NCBI RefSeq assembly: GCF_003143855.1
Contig: NZ_QFRK01000029.1
Span: 42,626-106,625, forward strand
Reading direction: 5' to 3'
Source of the DNA: Streptomyces sp. NWU339
GTDB lineage: Bacteria; Actinomycetota; Actinomycetes; Streptomycetales; Streptomycetaceae
DNA length: 64,000 nt
Positions 8,160 to 16,525 of the stretch are shown in pieces. A program made the position numbers and the translations under genes. Position 1 is the stretch's first letter. Each line of letters opens with the position of its first letter. A model generated the notes under the pieces. It saw only the letters and a list, made by a program, of their open reading frames with translations. It made no database searches and was not told the DNA's origin.

Positions 8160-8381
8160 ATGACAAAGCCTGCTGCACCGAAGCGCCATCTGCCGACCAG
8201 CCCCTTCAAGGCCCCGGTCACGCCGACTCCCGAGCACTTCGTCGTGGGCGACCAGGTCACACACGACATGTACGGCCTCGGCCGGGTGATCGGCATCGAG
8301 GACGGAATCGCGGCGCTCGTGGATTTCGGCTCGGCGCACATGCGGATCCTGAGCCCGTACGCCAAGATGACCAAGCTGTAG
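8160..8381 (+). CDS. Small conserved hypothetical protein
   Basis: The 73-residue protein contains FVVGDQVTHDMYGLGRVIG, then ALVDFGSAHMRI and SPYAKMTKL. The VGDxVxHxxYGxGxV pattern matches the small beta-barrel (CarD/TRCF- or Tudor-like) motif found in several actinobacterial proteins, suggesting a protein- or nucleic-acid-binding module. The start at 8160 was chosen because upstream in-frame sequence looks non-coding. A possible second gene begins 8 bases after its stop. Confidence 0.7.
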   Translation: MTKPAAPKRHLPTSPFKAPVTPTPEHFVVGDQVTHDMYGLGRVIGIEDGIAALVDFGSAHMRILSPYAKMTKL

Positions 8382-8388
8382 GACCGCT

Positions 8389-8631
8389 GTGCCCGGTCAC
8401 GGCACACCCAGGCCCCTTCAGGGACCTGTAACGAAAGAGAGACCTCCCATCGATCTGACATCGCTGTTCTCCGCCCCGGAGGGGCAACCCCGCCGCTCCA
8501 CGGCAGCATCGCCGCCTCCGACGACCAACCCCTTCCAGGCCCCGGACTTCGGGGAGGACGAGGCCTTCCCGCTCGAGGATCCACAGGAGCCGGCCTCGGA
8601 CATGCGTGCGGTGCGCCCCAAGGCGGCTTAG
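8389..8631 (+). CDS. Possible small hypothetical protein
   Basis: The 80-codon frame starts with GTG 8 bases after the preceding stop and has strong G/C preference at third codon positions in its second half (PDFGEDEAFPLEDPQEPAS). The first half is less convincing. There is no recognisable domain and the composition is proline-rich, probably disordered. It may be an operon partner of the preceding small gene or non-coding. Confidence 0.35.
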   Translation: MPGHGTPRPLQGPVTKERPPIDLTSLFSAPEGQPRRSTAASPPPTTNPFQAPDFGEDEAFPLEDPQEPASDMRAVRPKAA

Positions 8632-8865
8632 TTCCACGAGTAACGGTGGCCTCGACAGCCGACCGCGGGCCGTCTCCGGTGCTGCAGTGAGGAGTGCGGC
8701 CGTCTCAGTTTCCGTCTCATTCAGCCCCGTGCACCGTTGTTCAGCCGAGACCGTGTGCCGGGCCCTTCCCGTAGGCCGGACCCATGAACACGGGTGAGCG
8801 CCCCTGCACACAGCCAGGCCACCCACCAACACCGTTGGAAAGCGTGCGCTTGGCCGTCTGTGCTG

Positions 8866-9264
8866 TTACCACGATCGATCGTGCAGTCGAGGCGGACGAT
8901 CGGGTGCGAACCGAACCATCTTGGTTGCAGGGTCATCCAGCGGAGCGGAGAAGCGCACTGGCCACAGGTCCTCAGGCCCGAGGTAGCGGGTCAGCTTTCG
9001 GACTGCCTTGGCTCGGTCGAGCGGCACAACCTCAGCCACGCCTTGGCAGGTCACAGAGAACACTGCACCCGCGGACAGGTCGCACGTATCGATCACCAGC
9101 GCGACGCGTGAGTCCTCGGTGAGAAGCTGCTCCAGTCGGGAGTACGAGCCGGTGAGCCACCAGAACGCGCCGTCCTCCCAGATGAACCACACTGGCCGGA
9201 CCTCAGGGCCGTTGGTCGCTAAGCGTGCGACCAAGGGTTGGGATAAGAACTCGTTCACGTCCAT
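8866..9264 (-). CDS. Pyridoxamine 5'-phosphate oxidase-fold protein
   Basis: The 132-residue protein starts MDVNEFLSQPLVARLATNGP and continues VRPVWFIWEDGAFWWLTGS, the split-barrel flavin/F420-binding fold (PPOX family) with its PVWF..DG.FW signature. Such proteins bind FMN or F420 and reduce small substrates; the substrate is unknown. The repeated TGCTGTACAGCA palindrome lies 11 bases upstream of the start, well placed to control it. Confidence 0.85.
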   Translation of the reverse strand: MDVNEFLSQPLVARLATNGPEVRPVWFIWEDGAFWWLTGSYSRLEQLLTEDSRVALVIDTCDLSAGAVFSVTCQGVAEVVPLDRAKAVRKLTRYLGPEDLWPVRFSAPLDDPATKMVRFAPDRPPRLHDRSW

Positions 9265-9274
9265 GCGTCGAAGG

Positions 9275-9301
9275 TTGCTGTACAGCAGCGAAGTACAGCA
9301 A
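9275..9301. promoter_or_regulatory. TGCTGTACAGCA palindrome with extra half-site, copy 2
   Basis: A perfect 12-base palindrome is followed by GTACAGCA. It sits directly before the PPOX gene on the minus strand and ~130 bases before family B copy 2 on the plus strand. See the copies at 447 and 13490. Confidence 0.65.
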
Positions 9302-9403
9302 CCCCAGCAACCGGCAGCACCCCACACCGGCCCTCATGGGCTTCCCGGCAGCCTGTATGACCTTCAATGCCCGATCTCTGCAGAGCTACGGATCAGAAGG
9401 TCT

Positions 9404-9545
9404 CTGACATCATCAACGACGTCGGACGGAGGCACACACCAGCGGCTTCATCCGACTGTCGCACCAGTCGACGGCAGCAGCCAGAGCGGGTCCGGATCGA
9501 ACTCCTCAAGCGGGTGTCACAGGTCCGAACCCTGCCGACGGCACA
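9404..9545 (+). repeat. Family B att-type repeat, copy 2 (diverged tRNA fragment)
   Basis: The flank TGACATCATCAACGACGTCGG matches family B. The tRNA-derived core at 9502-9545 carries several substitutions (TCACAGGTCCGAACCCTGCC) that weaken the T-loop consensus, so it is the oldest or least constrained copy. Confidence 0.75.
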
Positions 9546-9550
9546 GAGAG

Positions 9551-9590
9551 AAGGGCCAGCTCAGAGGGTTTCCCTCCCAGGCTGGCCCTT
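9551..9590 (+). terminator. Hairpin terminator after copy B2
   Basis: AAGGGCCAGC and GCTGGCCCTT enclose a GAGGG/CCCTC inner stem, as after copies A1 and A3. Confidence 0.7.
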
Positions 9591-9607
9591 TGTCGTGTTC
9601 GGGGTCG

Positions 9608-9624
9608 TGCCACACGCGTGCCAC
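9608..9624. promoter_or_regulatory. Paired TGCCAC repeats after copy B2
   Basis: TGCCAC occurs at 9608 and 9619 in the context GTCGTGCCACACGCGTGCC, the same 19-base word as at 5647. It ends exactly where an IS630 remnant begins. Confidence 0.5.
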
Positions 9625-10390
9625 TAGTCTCCTGAGTCAGGAATTCTGTTCAAATATGCAGCGAGGCGTTCGAGGATCTCATCGGCGGTCTTCGTCCAGA
9701 CGTACGGCTTGGGATCGCTGTTCCAGGCGGCGATCCAGTCGCGGATGTCCTGCTCCAGAGCGTGAACCGTCTGGTGGACGCCTCGGCGTATCCGCTTGTT
9801 GGTCAGCTCGGCGAACCACCGCTCGACCAGGTTGAGCCAGGACGAGCCGGTGGGGGTGAAGTGCAGGTGGAAGCGGGGGTGGGCCAGCAGCCAGGTCTTG
9901 ATCGCCGGGGTCTTGTGGGTGGCGTAGTCGTCCAGCACCAGGTGCACGTCCAGGCCCGCCGGCACCTCCCGGTCCAGCTTGATGAGGAACTTCTTGAACT
10001 CCTCGGCCCGGTGCCGACGGTGCGGGGAGCCGACCACCTTGCCGGTGGCCACCTCCAGGGCGGCGAACAGCGTGGTGGTGCCCGCCCGCACGGAGTCGTG
10101 GGTGATCCGCCGCGGGACCCCGGGCATCATCGGCAGCACCGGCTGGGACCGGTCCAGGGCCTGGATCTGGGACTTCTCGTCCACGCAGAACACCAGCGCC
10201 CGCTCCGGCGGATCCAGATACAGGCCGACCACATCGTGGACCTTGTCGACGAAGTACGGGTCGGTGGACAGCAGAGACGTCTCGGTGCGGTGCGGCTGCA
10301 GGCCCGCCAGATGCGCGAGACGGTCGACTGTGACAGGCCCATCTCCTGGGCCATCGCCCGCGTCGACCAGTGGGTGGCGTTCTACGGCCA
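9624..10390 (-). pseudogene. IS630-family transposase remnant, copy 1
   Basis: The minus-strand frame holds the DDE domain: first Asp in VFCVDEKSQIQALDR, second in VLDDYATHKT, Glu in WLNLVERWFAELTNKR. The HTH end (MAQEMGLSQSTVSRIWRA) is present but in another frame; the bases expected between WRA and GLQPHR are deleted. The N-terminal ~100 residues are missing. A partial second copy in the opposite orientation lies at 13084, on the far side of the secreted FG-GAP gene. Confidence 0.85.
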
Positions 10391-10679
10391 GCGCCATCGT
10401 CATCCGGTAGCCGGAATCCCCGGCCGTTTCTGCCCGTGTACCGGCTTTCGGTGTCGTCCGTCTCACTGGTCGGCATGGCCGCGCGGAAGGGCGGCATCGG
10501 GCCGGGCCTCCTAACATCTGCCGCAACACCTGGACGTCCGGCGACGACCCGGCGTACGCGGAACGGGCCCGGCCGGTCCACCTGCCCCTGTGGGTCGAGG
10601 TGGTCCGGACGGACCCGTCGGAACCGGACGCCTGGCCGGATGGGCCCCCGTGTCTCCGAGGGGCCCCGGGTCCGCGCCG

Positions 10680-12767
10680 TCAGGAGATGCGGATGCCCGA
10701 CCAGTTCGTGGCCTTGCCGACCTGCGACCGGTTGCCGAAGCCGCCGCGGCCGTCGCCCCGGTTCAGCCAGGCGCGGCCGTTCTTGTCGAGCGAGATCAGG
10801 TCGGCCCGACCGTCCCCGGACAGGTCGAGCCCGCCGACCACGTCCTTGTAGGACGTGCCCCAGTTCTTGAAGACCAGCGCCCGGGGCTTGAAGGTGCCCT
10901 TGCCGGTCCCGTTGAACCGCCACAGCTCGTTCGACTTGTCGAGGGCCAGCAGGTCGTTCCTGCCGTCGCCGTTGAGGTCGCCGGCGGCGATCAGCTTCTT
11001 GTAGCCGCCGAAGCCGGACCCGGCGAGCTTCCGGGCCTTGAAGCCGCCCTTGCCGTTGTTCGCGTACAGGTACAGCTTCCCGGTCGAGGCGGACCGGACC
11101 AGCAGGTCGGCCCGGCCGTCGCCGGTCACATCGCCGGGCGAGAGGACCGCGTTGTACCCGCTCCAGTTGGAGGAGACCTTCACGGAGGACGTCTGCTGGT
11201 CCGGCAGCCCGCCGCAGACCGGCTTGTAGACGCGGGCCTCGCCCTTCGGGTGCCGGACGAACACGTCGTTGCAGCGGTCGCCGTCGAGGTCGCCGAACGG
11301 CAGCACCAGCGTGCCCGTCGGCCAGCTGCTCGCGCGCTTCTGGGCGGACAGCTTCGTCGCGCCGCCCGCGTACACCTTCAGCCCGCTGCCGCTCCGGCCG
11401 AAGAGGTCGGCCTTGCCGTCGTCCGTGTAGTCCCGCCACTTGGGCAGCGCCCGGCCGGCGGTGGTGGTCTGGTAGGCCCCGCCCAGAATGTAGGCACCCG
11501 ACTTGTTCACCGTGTACTCGTCCCACAGCACCACGGGGCGCCCGAGCGCGTCGGAGGCCGCCCGGGGCGCGCCGGTGGCCGTGGCGCTCGCCGCGCTCAG
11601 CCGCTGCGCCGCGGACCAGGTGCCGCCCTTGAAGACGGCGGCCATCACGTACTCACGACCCGAGGAGCCCGCCCGCCACGTCACCGTGACCGTGCCGCCC
11701 GAGGTGGCGACCGCGTCGACCGCCTGCGCCCGGGTCGTGGAGAACGACTGCTTGTACGGCAGCCAGGCGCCGGTGGCCGCCGAGCGCACCGCGTACCAGG
11801 AGCTGGTCGAGCCGGGCCCCCCGCTGGCGACGAAGAGGTCGCCGTTGGGCAGGTGGACGGGCGCCGTCATCCCGCTGGTGCTGCCGGAGGCCGAAGAGGA
11901 CCGCGGGGTGCTCCACTTCGTGGCGCCGGCGGACCGGCGCGTGTGCATGACGTGTCCGGCGTCGTTGTAGAACAGCTCGAAGCCGCCCTTCGGGCCGGCG
12001 AACACCTTCGGCTGCGCCCGGTCCACACTCGGGACCGGGAAGTTCTTGGCCGTGGTCCAGCCGGACGCGCCGGGGGCCTTCTCCATGGCGGTGACGACCT
12101 TGGTCGTCGACCCCTGCCACACCAGCAGGGCGGTGCCGTCCTTGGCGACCGCCAGCTCCATGCCGGAGATGGTCCGGCTGCCGATCGGCGGCTGCGCGTT
12201 GAGGCCGACCGGAGCGGTCCACGCGGCCTTCGGGCCGGCCTTCTCGGCGGTCATCACGACGCCCCCGTCCGCCCACGCGACGGTCACCCGGCCGTCGGGG
12301 GTCGCCGCCAGGTGGTGGTAGCCACTCCTGGGGACCTCGGCGATGTCCTCGGGCTCGGAGAAGGCGGTCGCGCCGGGCGCGAGGGTGGCCATCTTCAGCC
12401 AGTAGTCGTTGTGTTCGTCGGCGGCCCGCCAGACCAGGCGCACCGAGCCGTCGCTGAGCGAGACCAGCTCGGTGTTGTACCCGCCGGCGTCCGGCCAGGC
12501 CTGCGGGGCGAGCCAGCGGGTGCTGCCGGCGGGCCGGATCCGGGTGCCGTCGGCGAGGGAGACGAGGGTGCCGTTCCGGGCCGACACCAGGGCCCGCAAG
12601 CTACCCGGTGCGTGCGCGGTGCGGGTGCCCCACGCGCCCGGCGCACGCTTCTCGACGGTGGTCGTGGTCGTGGTGGTGCCGGTGGCCGCGGCTGTGGCGG
12701 TGGTCTGGGCGGCGGCCGGAGCCACGGCGGCCAGGGCGAGGACGGGAGTGAGCGCGATGCCGAGCAC
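10680..12767 (-). CDS. Secreted FG-GAP/VCBS repeat protein
   Basis: The 695-residue protein has an N-terminal signal (VLALAAVAPAAAQ) and a threonine-rich linker, then about 350 residues of beta-propeller-like repeats. The C-terminal half carries FG-GAP/VCBS repeats, each with a calcium-binding DxDxDGxxD loop (DYTDDGKADLFG, GDLDGDRCNDVF, GDVTGDGRADLL, GDLNGDGRNDLL, LDLSGDGRADLI). Such proteins are exported and often bind ligands or surfaces; the partner is unknown. The annotated GTG start has no clear ribosome binding site. A run of seven C at 12795-12801 blocks an upstream GTG that would add a typical positive N-terminus, so an indel there is possible. IS630 remnants flank it on both sides. 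Confidence 0.85.
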   Translation of the reverse strand: MLGIALTPVLALAAVAPAAAQTTATAAATGTTTTTTTVEKRAPGAWGTRTAHAPGSLRALVSARNGTLVSLADGTRIRPAGSTRWLAPQAWPDAGGYNTELVSLSDGSVRLVWRAADEHNDYWLKMATLAPGATAFSEPEDIAEVPRSGYHHLAATPDGRVTVAWADGGVVMTAEKAGPKAAWTAPVGLNAQPPIGSRTISGMELAVAKDGTALLVWQGSTTKVVTAMEKAPGASGWTTAKNFPVPSVDRAQPKVFAGPKGGFELFYNDAGHVMHTRRSAGATKWSTPRSSSASGSTSGMTAPVHLPNGDLFVASGGPGSTSSWYAVRSAATGAWLPYKQSFSTTRAQAVDAVATSGGTVTVTWRAGSSGREYVMAAVFKGGTWSAAQRLSAASATATGAPRAASDALGRPVVLWDEYTVNKSGAYILGGAYQTTTAGRALPKWRDYTDDGKADLFGRSGSGLKVYAGGATKLSAQKRASSWPTGTLVLPFGDLDGDRCNDVFVRHPKGEARVYKPVCGGLPDQQTSSVKVSSNWSGYNAVLSPGDVTGDGRADLLVRSASTGKLYLYANNGKGGFKARKLAGSGFGGYKKLIAAGDLNGDGRNDLLALDKSNELWRFNGTGKGTFKPRALVFKNWGTSYKDVVGGLDLSGDGRADLISLDKNGRAWLNRGDGRGGFGNRSQVGKATNWSGIRIS

Positions 12768-13083
12768 CGCACGGAACTGTGAAGTGATGGAATGCCCCCC
12801 CGGGCACAGGGCGTATCCGGTGGCACGGATTCGCCGAACTGTTCGAACAATTTAGGCGCAGGGTATATCAGCCAAGATTCGGCTCGCGTGGAGGGTTCTC
12901 CTTCCCCTGCTCAGAGGAGTCCGGCCGGCTCGTCCAGCGCGCGCGGCCCCTGAAGGGCAGCCGCGGTCGTTGCGGTTGCCGTACCTCTCTGCTCTGTTGA
13001 GCCGCCCGGTAGGCGGTCGCGAGGTGGTAAGCAAACGTGCGCACCGGATCTCCGCACACCGGTGACCGGGGCATTCCACCGGT

Positions 13084-13296
13084 TCCCCATCCGCCGGAGC
13101 GGGCGCTGGTGTTCTGCGTGGACGAGAAGAGCCAGATCCAGGCGCTGGACCGCTCCCAGCCGGTGCTGCCGACGATGCCCGGGGTCCCGCAGCGCCTCAC
13201 CCACGACTCCGTGCGGGCGGGCACCACCACGCTGTTCGCCGCCTTGGAGGTGGCCACCGGCAAGGTGGTCGGCTCCCTGCACCGCCGGCACCGGGC
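13084..13296 (+). pseudogene. IS630-family transposase remnant, copy 2
   Basis: The frame reads PPERALVFCVDEKSQIQALD, then PTMPGVPQRLTHDSVRAGTT and VATGKVVGSLHRRHRA. This is the same transposase segment as copy 1 with few changes, in opposite orientation. Both ends are missing and it continues into unrelated sequence after HRA. Confidence 0.85.
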
Positions 13297-13489
13297 CATC
13301 GATACGTTGCGGAGTCTCCTCACACAGGATGATGACGCACTTCTCATGTACGACTACGACTTGGTCAGCGATCCACAGACGGTTGCCGTCGTCAGAGCTC
13401 AGCAGCGCGCAGCGGGACAGCGCCACCGTAGGCTGCGGTGACTCGCGGCGCGCCGGCGCTCTGCGAAGTGACATCACGAGAAACTGTCC

Positions 13490-13514
13490 TGCTGTACAGC
13501 AGGGAAGTACAGCA
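13490..13514. promoter_or_regulatory. TGCTGTACAGCA palindrome with extra half-site, copy 3
   Basis: The perfect 12-base palindrome is followed by GGGAAGTACAGCA. It is the third instance in the island. No PPOX-like gene is left on the minus strand beside it. Confidence 0.65.
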
Positions 13515-13645
13515 AGTACCGCGACCGGAGCCAGTCATCACCGACCGCAGGTACCCGGACGGCCAGCCCGACAGACCTCAACGACCGCCCCGCCCGTAGT
13601 TCGCATCGAGGGCGTCAGGCTGAGTCCTCGCCTATTGTTCCGCGC

Positions 13646-13879
13646 ATGGTGACTGCGATCGTGCGTGAATGGCATGACGAGGAGGGACGGGGCGTGCTCG
13701 ACTGCCCCGAGACACCGGGCGGTTGCTGGGGCTGGTACGCGGCAATCGAGATGGAAGGGTTCCGCAGCCTGGAGGCCGGCCAGCAAGTCACTCTTGAGTG
13801 GAAAGTGCCGGGGTTCAAGCAGGACGGGTACGACTACCGCGCGGTGCGCATCGTTCCCCGGACAGGTCACAAAGGTTGA
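13646..13879 (+). CDS. Small cold-shock-domain-like protein
   Basis: The 77-residue protein starts MVTAIVREWHDEEGRGVLD, continues with CWGWYAAIEMEGFRSLEAGQ and ends YRAVRIVP. The pattern of a short beta strand with an EEG(R/W)GVL turn, followed by a buried loop and a strand ending in A..V, matches atypical cold-shock (OB-fold) proteins of Streptomyces. RNP1-type aromatics are only partly conserved. It may bind nucleic acid. It stands alone between IS debris and a family B att copy. Confidence 0.7.
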   Translation: MVTAIVREWHDEEGRGVLDCPETPGGCWGWYAAIEMEGFRSLEAGQQVTLEWKVPGFKQDGYDYRAVRIVPRTGHKG

Positions 13880-13895
13880 GCAAGCTTGCGCCGCC

Positions 13896-14056
13896 TGACA
13901 TCCATGGCTGACGTCAACGGCGGTGGACAGCAGCGGAAACGGGCGGACCCAGACGGCAACTCCCCCACCGGCCGGAGCCGCCCCGCCACGCCGGGCGCGG
14001 CGCCCGGATCGAACTCCTCAAGCGGGTGTCGCAGGTTCGAATCCTGCCGGGGGCAC
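13896..14056 (+). repeat. Family B att-type repeat, copy 3
   Basis: The flank TGACATCCATGGCTGACGTC matches family B copy 1. The tRNA-derived core at 14014-14056 is intact except for the last base. It is followed by a terminator and an integrase C-terminal remnant. Confidence 0.8.
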
Positions 14057-14063
14057 GGATGGG

Positions 14064-14092
14064 AGGCCCCTCGGGGGGATCCCGAGGGGCCT
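14064..14092 (+). terminator. Hairpin terminator after copy B3
   Basis: AGGCCCCTCGGG and CCCGAGGGGCCT form a perfect 12-base stem with a 5-base loop. The stem sequence is unlike the other copies. Confidence 0.75.
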
Positions 14093-14108
14093 CTGACATC
14101 GGTGGGTG

Positions 14109-14283
14109 ACATCGGCGTCCGTGCCTGGCGGGCACGGGCTGCGGCGTCCGCCCAGGCATCGTGGGTGTCGATCCTCACCGTGATCGTGCTGTTCCCGGAC
14201 GTCTCCATGATCATGGGAGCGTCTGCGCCCGGGGTCGACAGCAGCGAGGTGCACATGTGTCGAGGATCGTGCACGTGGACCGA
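14109..14283 (-). pseudogene. Tyrosine integrase remnant (C-terminal box)
   Basis: The minus-strand frame reads VHVHDPRHMCTSLLSTPG followed by IMETSGNSTITVRIDTH. It aligns with the HDLRHTxxSLL..G and IMExLGHSTITxTxxTYxH box of phage integrases. The HxxR motif survives (HDPRH), but the Leu of HDLRH, the conserved His of LGHS and the catalytic Tyr are replaced, so it is inactive. The rest of the gene is absent. It is complementary in coverage to the remnant at 707-1018 and also points toward an att core. Confidence 0.65.
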
Positions 14284-14414
14284 CCGGCCCCCATGGCGAA
14301 AACTCACGAGCCCGATGTCACAGCCGTGCGATAGAAAAGCCGTTCAGCCGCGGCATCCACGACAGACATGTGGAGGGGTCCCGGCGCGGTTTTCGACACG
14401 CTCCTGGGGGGTCG

Positions 14415-15734
14415 ATGTTCAGAAGACGGGCGGTTCTGGCCGCCATCGGCACCGTTGCACTCCTCTTGGCCGGCACCCCGGCAGCGAACGCCGTGGAAGG
14501 ACAGGCTCCTGACGTCCGATGGGCGCACAGCGTCTCGGACGACCTCGGCACCCTGGCCGTCAGTATCAGCTCCGACAGCGCCATCACGGAGATCAGGGCC
14601 CATATCGTCTCCGATACCACAGACCAGGAGGTCGCCGTCGTAGAGAACGACGCGTTCGCCCTCGTCTCCGGCACTCCCGACGACGGCGTGTGGCACACGA
14701 AACAGCCTCTGGACCTTGCCGACCTGGGCAGCTACACCGTCCGCGTCGAGGCCACGGACAGTGACGGCGACCGCACCACCGACAACTCCGCGGGCCGTCT
14801 CGTCTACTACGTCACGCCGGTGTTCGAGGACGTGCGCACCGACCGCACGGAGGTCGACATCGAGCACCGCCAGGTGCGTGTCGACGGCATCCTGAAGGGA
14901 CGCTGGCCGGCGACCCGCGAGCTGAAGCCCCTGGCGGACCACCGCGTGGACCTCGATGTGGACTACTGGACGGAGAACACCGTCCGCACCGACGCGGAAG
15001 GACGCTTCTCCGGCACGGTCACCGTGAACGACGCGGTGCCCGTCCAGGCCATCTACCGGCACGACAAACCCCACGTCCTGTACGGCGAGTCCCCGTCGAT
15101 ACAGATCGGCGTCCGGCAGGTAGCCACGCGCTGGACCGTTCATGCCCCGGCAAAGGCCCAGACGGTCGACCTCGGGCAACAGGTCACCTTCACGGCGACG
15201 TTGGAGCGCGAGACCCCGCAGGGCTGGGCGCCCTTCGAGGGCCAGAGCGGTGGAGTGCTCTTCGAGCCCTCCACCGTCGGCAGTCAGTTCGAGACCGTCG
15301 GCTACTTCACGACGGGCGAGGACGGCAAGGTCACCTTCGCCCACGCCCCGTGGCAAACCGGCAGCTTCCACGTGGCGTCGCACAGTGACGACCCGTTCAT
15401 CGCCTCCGCCTCCGCGAACAGTGCCCAGATCACCGTTCTGCGTGCCTCGGTCTTCACCTCGTTCTCGGCCACCCGTACGCAGGACCGCGGCGTGCACGTC
15501 GAGGGTGCGATGGACTTCCCCGACGGCTGGACGCCCGGCACCATCCCCGTGCACATCCAGTACTCGCGCAACGGCAAACAGTGGACGGACCTGCTCACGA
15601 CGGAAGCCATCGGTAGCGGCCACGTCTTCTCGGCCGACATCCCCGATGCGAAGAACGGTTACTTCCGCGCGCACTTCGAGGCGACCGAGTCGTTCCGTGC
15701 AGCGACGTCGGAGACCGTGAAGGCGAGCCACTGA
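14415..15734 (+). CDS. Secreted protein with Ig-like domains
   Basis: The 439-residue protein has a signal peptide (MFRRRAVLAAIGTVALLL, cleavage near ANA). The rest is almost all beta: several ~90-residue segments with VDLGQQVTFTATLER, PFEGQSGGVLFEP and TTGEDGKVTFAHAPW patterns, typical of bacterial Ig-like/fibronectin-like repeats. It is probably extracellular and adhesive or structural; no catalytic motif is visible. The chosen ATG fits the signal peptide, and the longer upstream frame adds only non-coding-looking residues. Confidence 0.8.
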   Translation: MFRRRAVLAAIGTVALLLAGTPAANAVEGQAPDVRWAHSVSDDLGTLAVSISSDSAITEIRAHIVSDTTDQEVAVVENDAFALVSGTPDDGVWHTKQPLDLADLGSYTVRVEATDSDGDRTTDNSAGRLVYYVTPVFEDVRTDRTEVDIEHRQVRVDGILKGRWPATRELKPLADHRVDLDVDYWTENTVRTDAEGRFSGTVTVNDAVPVQAIYRHDKPHVLYGESPSIQIGVRQVATRWTVHAPAKAQTVDLGQQVTFTATLERETPQGWAPFEGQSGGVLFEPSTVGSQFETVGYFTTGEDGKVTFAHAPWQTGSFHVASHSDDPFIASASANSAQITVLRASVFTSFSATRTQDRGVHVEGAMDFPDGWTPGTIPVHIQYSRNGKQWTDLLTTEAIGSGHVFSADIPDAKNGYFRAHFEATESFRAATSETVKASH

Positions 15735-15910
15735 CATCCACCACCAGGACGCGGGCCTGGACACGGACGCTGGAGGCGGGACCACCGGGTCGAGCAGATC
15801 TGCGCGACGGGGGTCGTCGGGAATAGCCTGAAGGAGAGCGGCACCGGGAGGGGCGGACCCTCCCGGTGTGTTCCCTTCGCCGGGGGGACGCGAAACAGGG
15901 AGGAAGAGTC

Positions 15911-16525
15911 ATGCCCTGGAACCTGAACGGCACGTACCTGGAGAGCTGCAACTGCGACGTGGTGTGTCCCTGCACCACCTCGGGTTTCGCCGCACCGGCC
16001 GACCACGAGCGTTGCCAGGTGACCTTCGCGTTCCACGTGGACAGCGGGAACGTGGACGGCGTGGACGTCTCCGACCGCAGCGTCGCCGTCTTCATCGACG
16101 GGCCCCGGGTGATGGCCGAGGGCGGCTGGCAGGTGGCGTTGTACGTCGACGCCTCGGCCGACGACGGTCAGGCGGAGGCGCTGGTGAAGGTCTTCTCCGG
16201 CCGGGCGGGCGGGCCGATGGCGGCGCTCACTCCGCTCATCGGCGAGGTCCTCGGCGTGGAGCGCGTCCCCATCGACTACCACGACGACGGCCGCCGCCAC
16301 GCCGCACGGGTGGGCGACGCCATCGACATCGAGATCGAGGACCAGGTCGCCCCGCAGTTCGGCGAGGACGGTCCGGTGATGGGCCTGACCGGCATCTTCC
16401 ACCCGGCGAACAGCACGCTGACGATCGCCCGGTCCACCCGGGCGACGGGCGACGGCGTGTACGGCCGGTCCTGGGACTTCACCGGCGGCAACGGACACTC
16501 GGCGCCCTTCACGTGGTCCGCGTGA
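15911..16525 (+). CDS. DUF1326 protein
   Basis: The 204-residue protein starts MPWNLNGTYLESCNCDVVCP. The paired cysteine motifs SCNC and CPC are the DUF1326 signature and suggest metal binding. ATG 15911 follows AGGGAGGAAGAGTC. Its last bases overlap the start of the DUF2182 gene, so the two are translated as a pair. The function is unknown; the repeated association with DUF2182 suggests a joint role, perhaps metal handling at the membrane. Confidence 0.9.
   Translation: MPWNLNGTYLESCNCDVVCPCTTSGFAAPADHERCQVTFAFHVDSGNVDGVDVSDRSVAVFIDGPRVMAEGGWQVALYVDASADDGQAEALVKVFSGRAGGPMAALTPLIGEVLGVERVPIDYHDDGRRHAARVGDAIDIEIEDQVAPQFGEDGPVMGLTGIFHPANSTLTIARSTRATGDGVYGRSWDFTGGNGHSAPFTWSA

Noticed and set aside
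10590..12782. 730-codon open frame on the plus strand
   Set aside because: It is antisense to the FG-GAP gene, Gly/Arg/Pro/Ala-rich, and has no motif.
4152..14307. Peptides containing DSNLRHPLEEF in several minus-strand frames
   Set aside because: They are translations of the complement of the tRNA fragment, not proteins.
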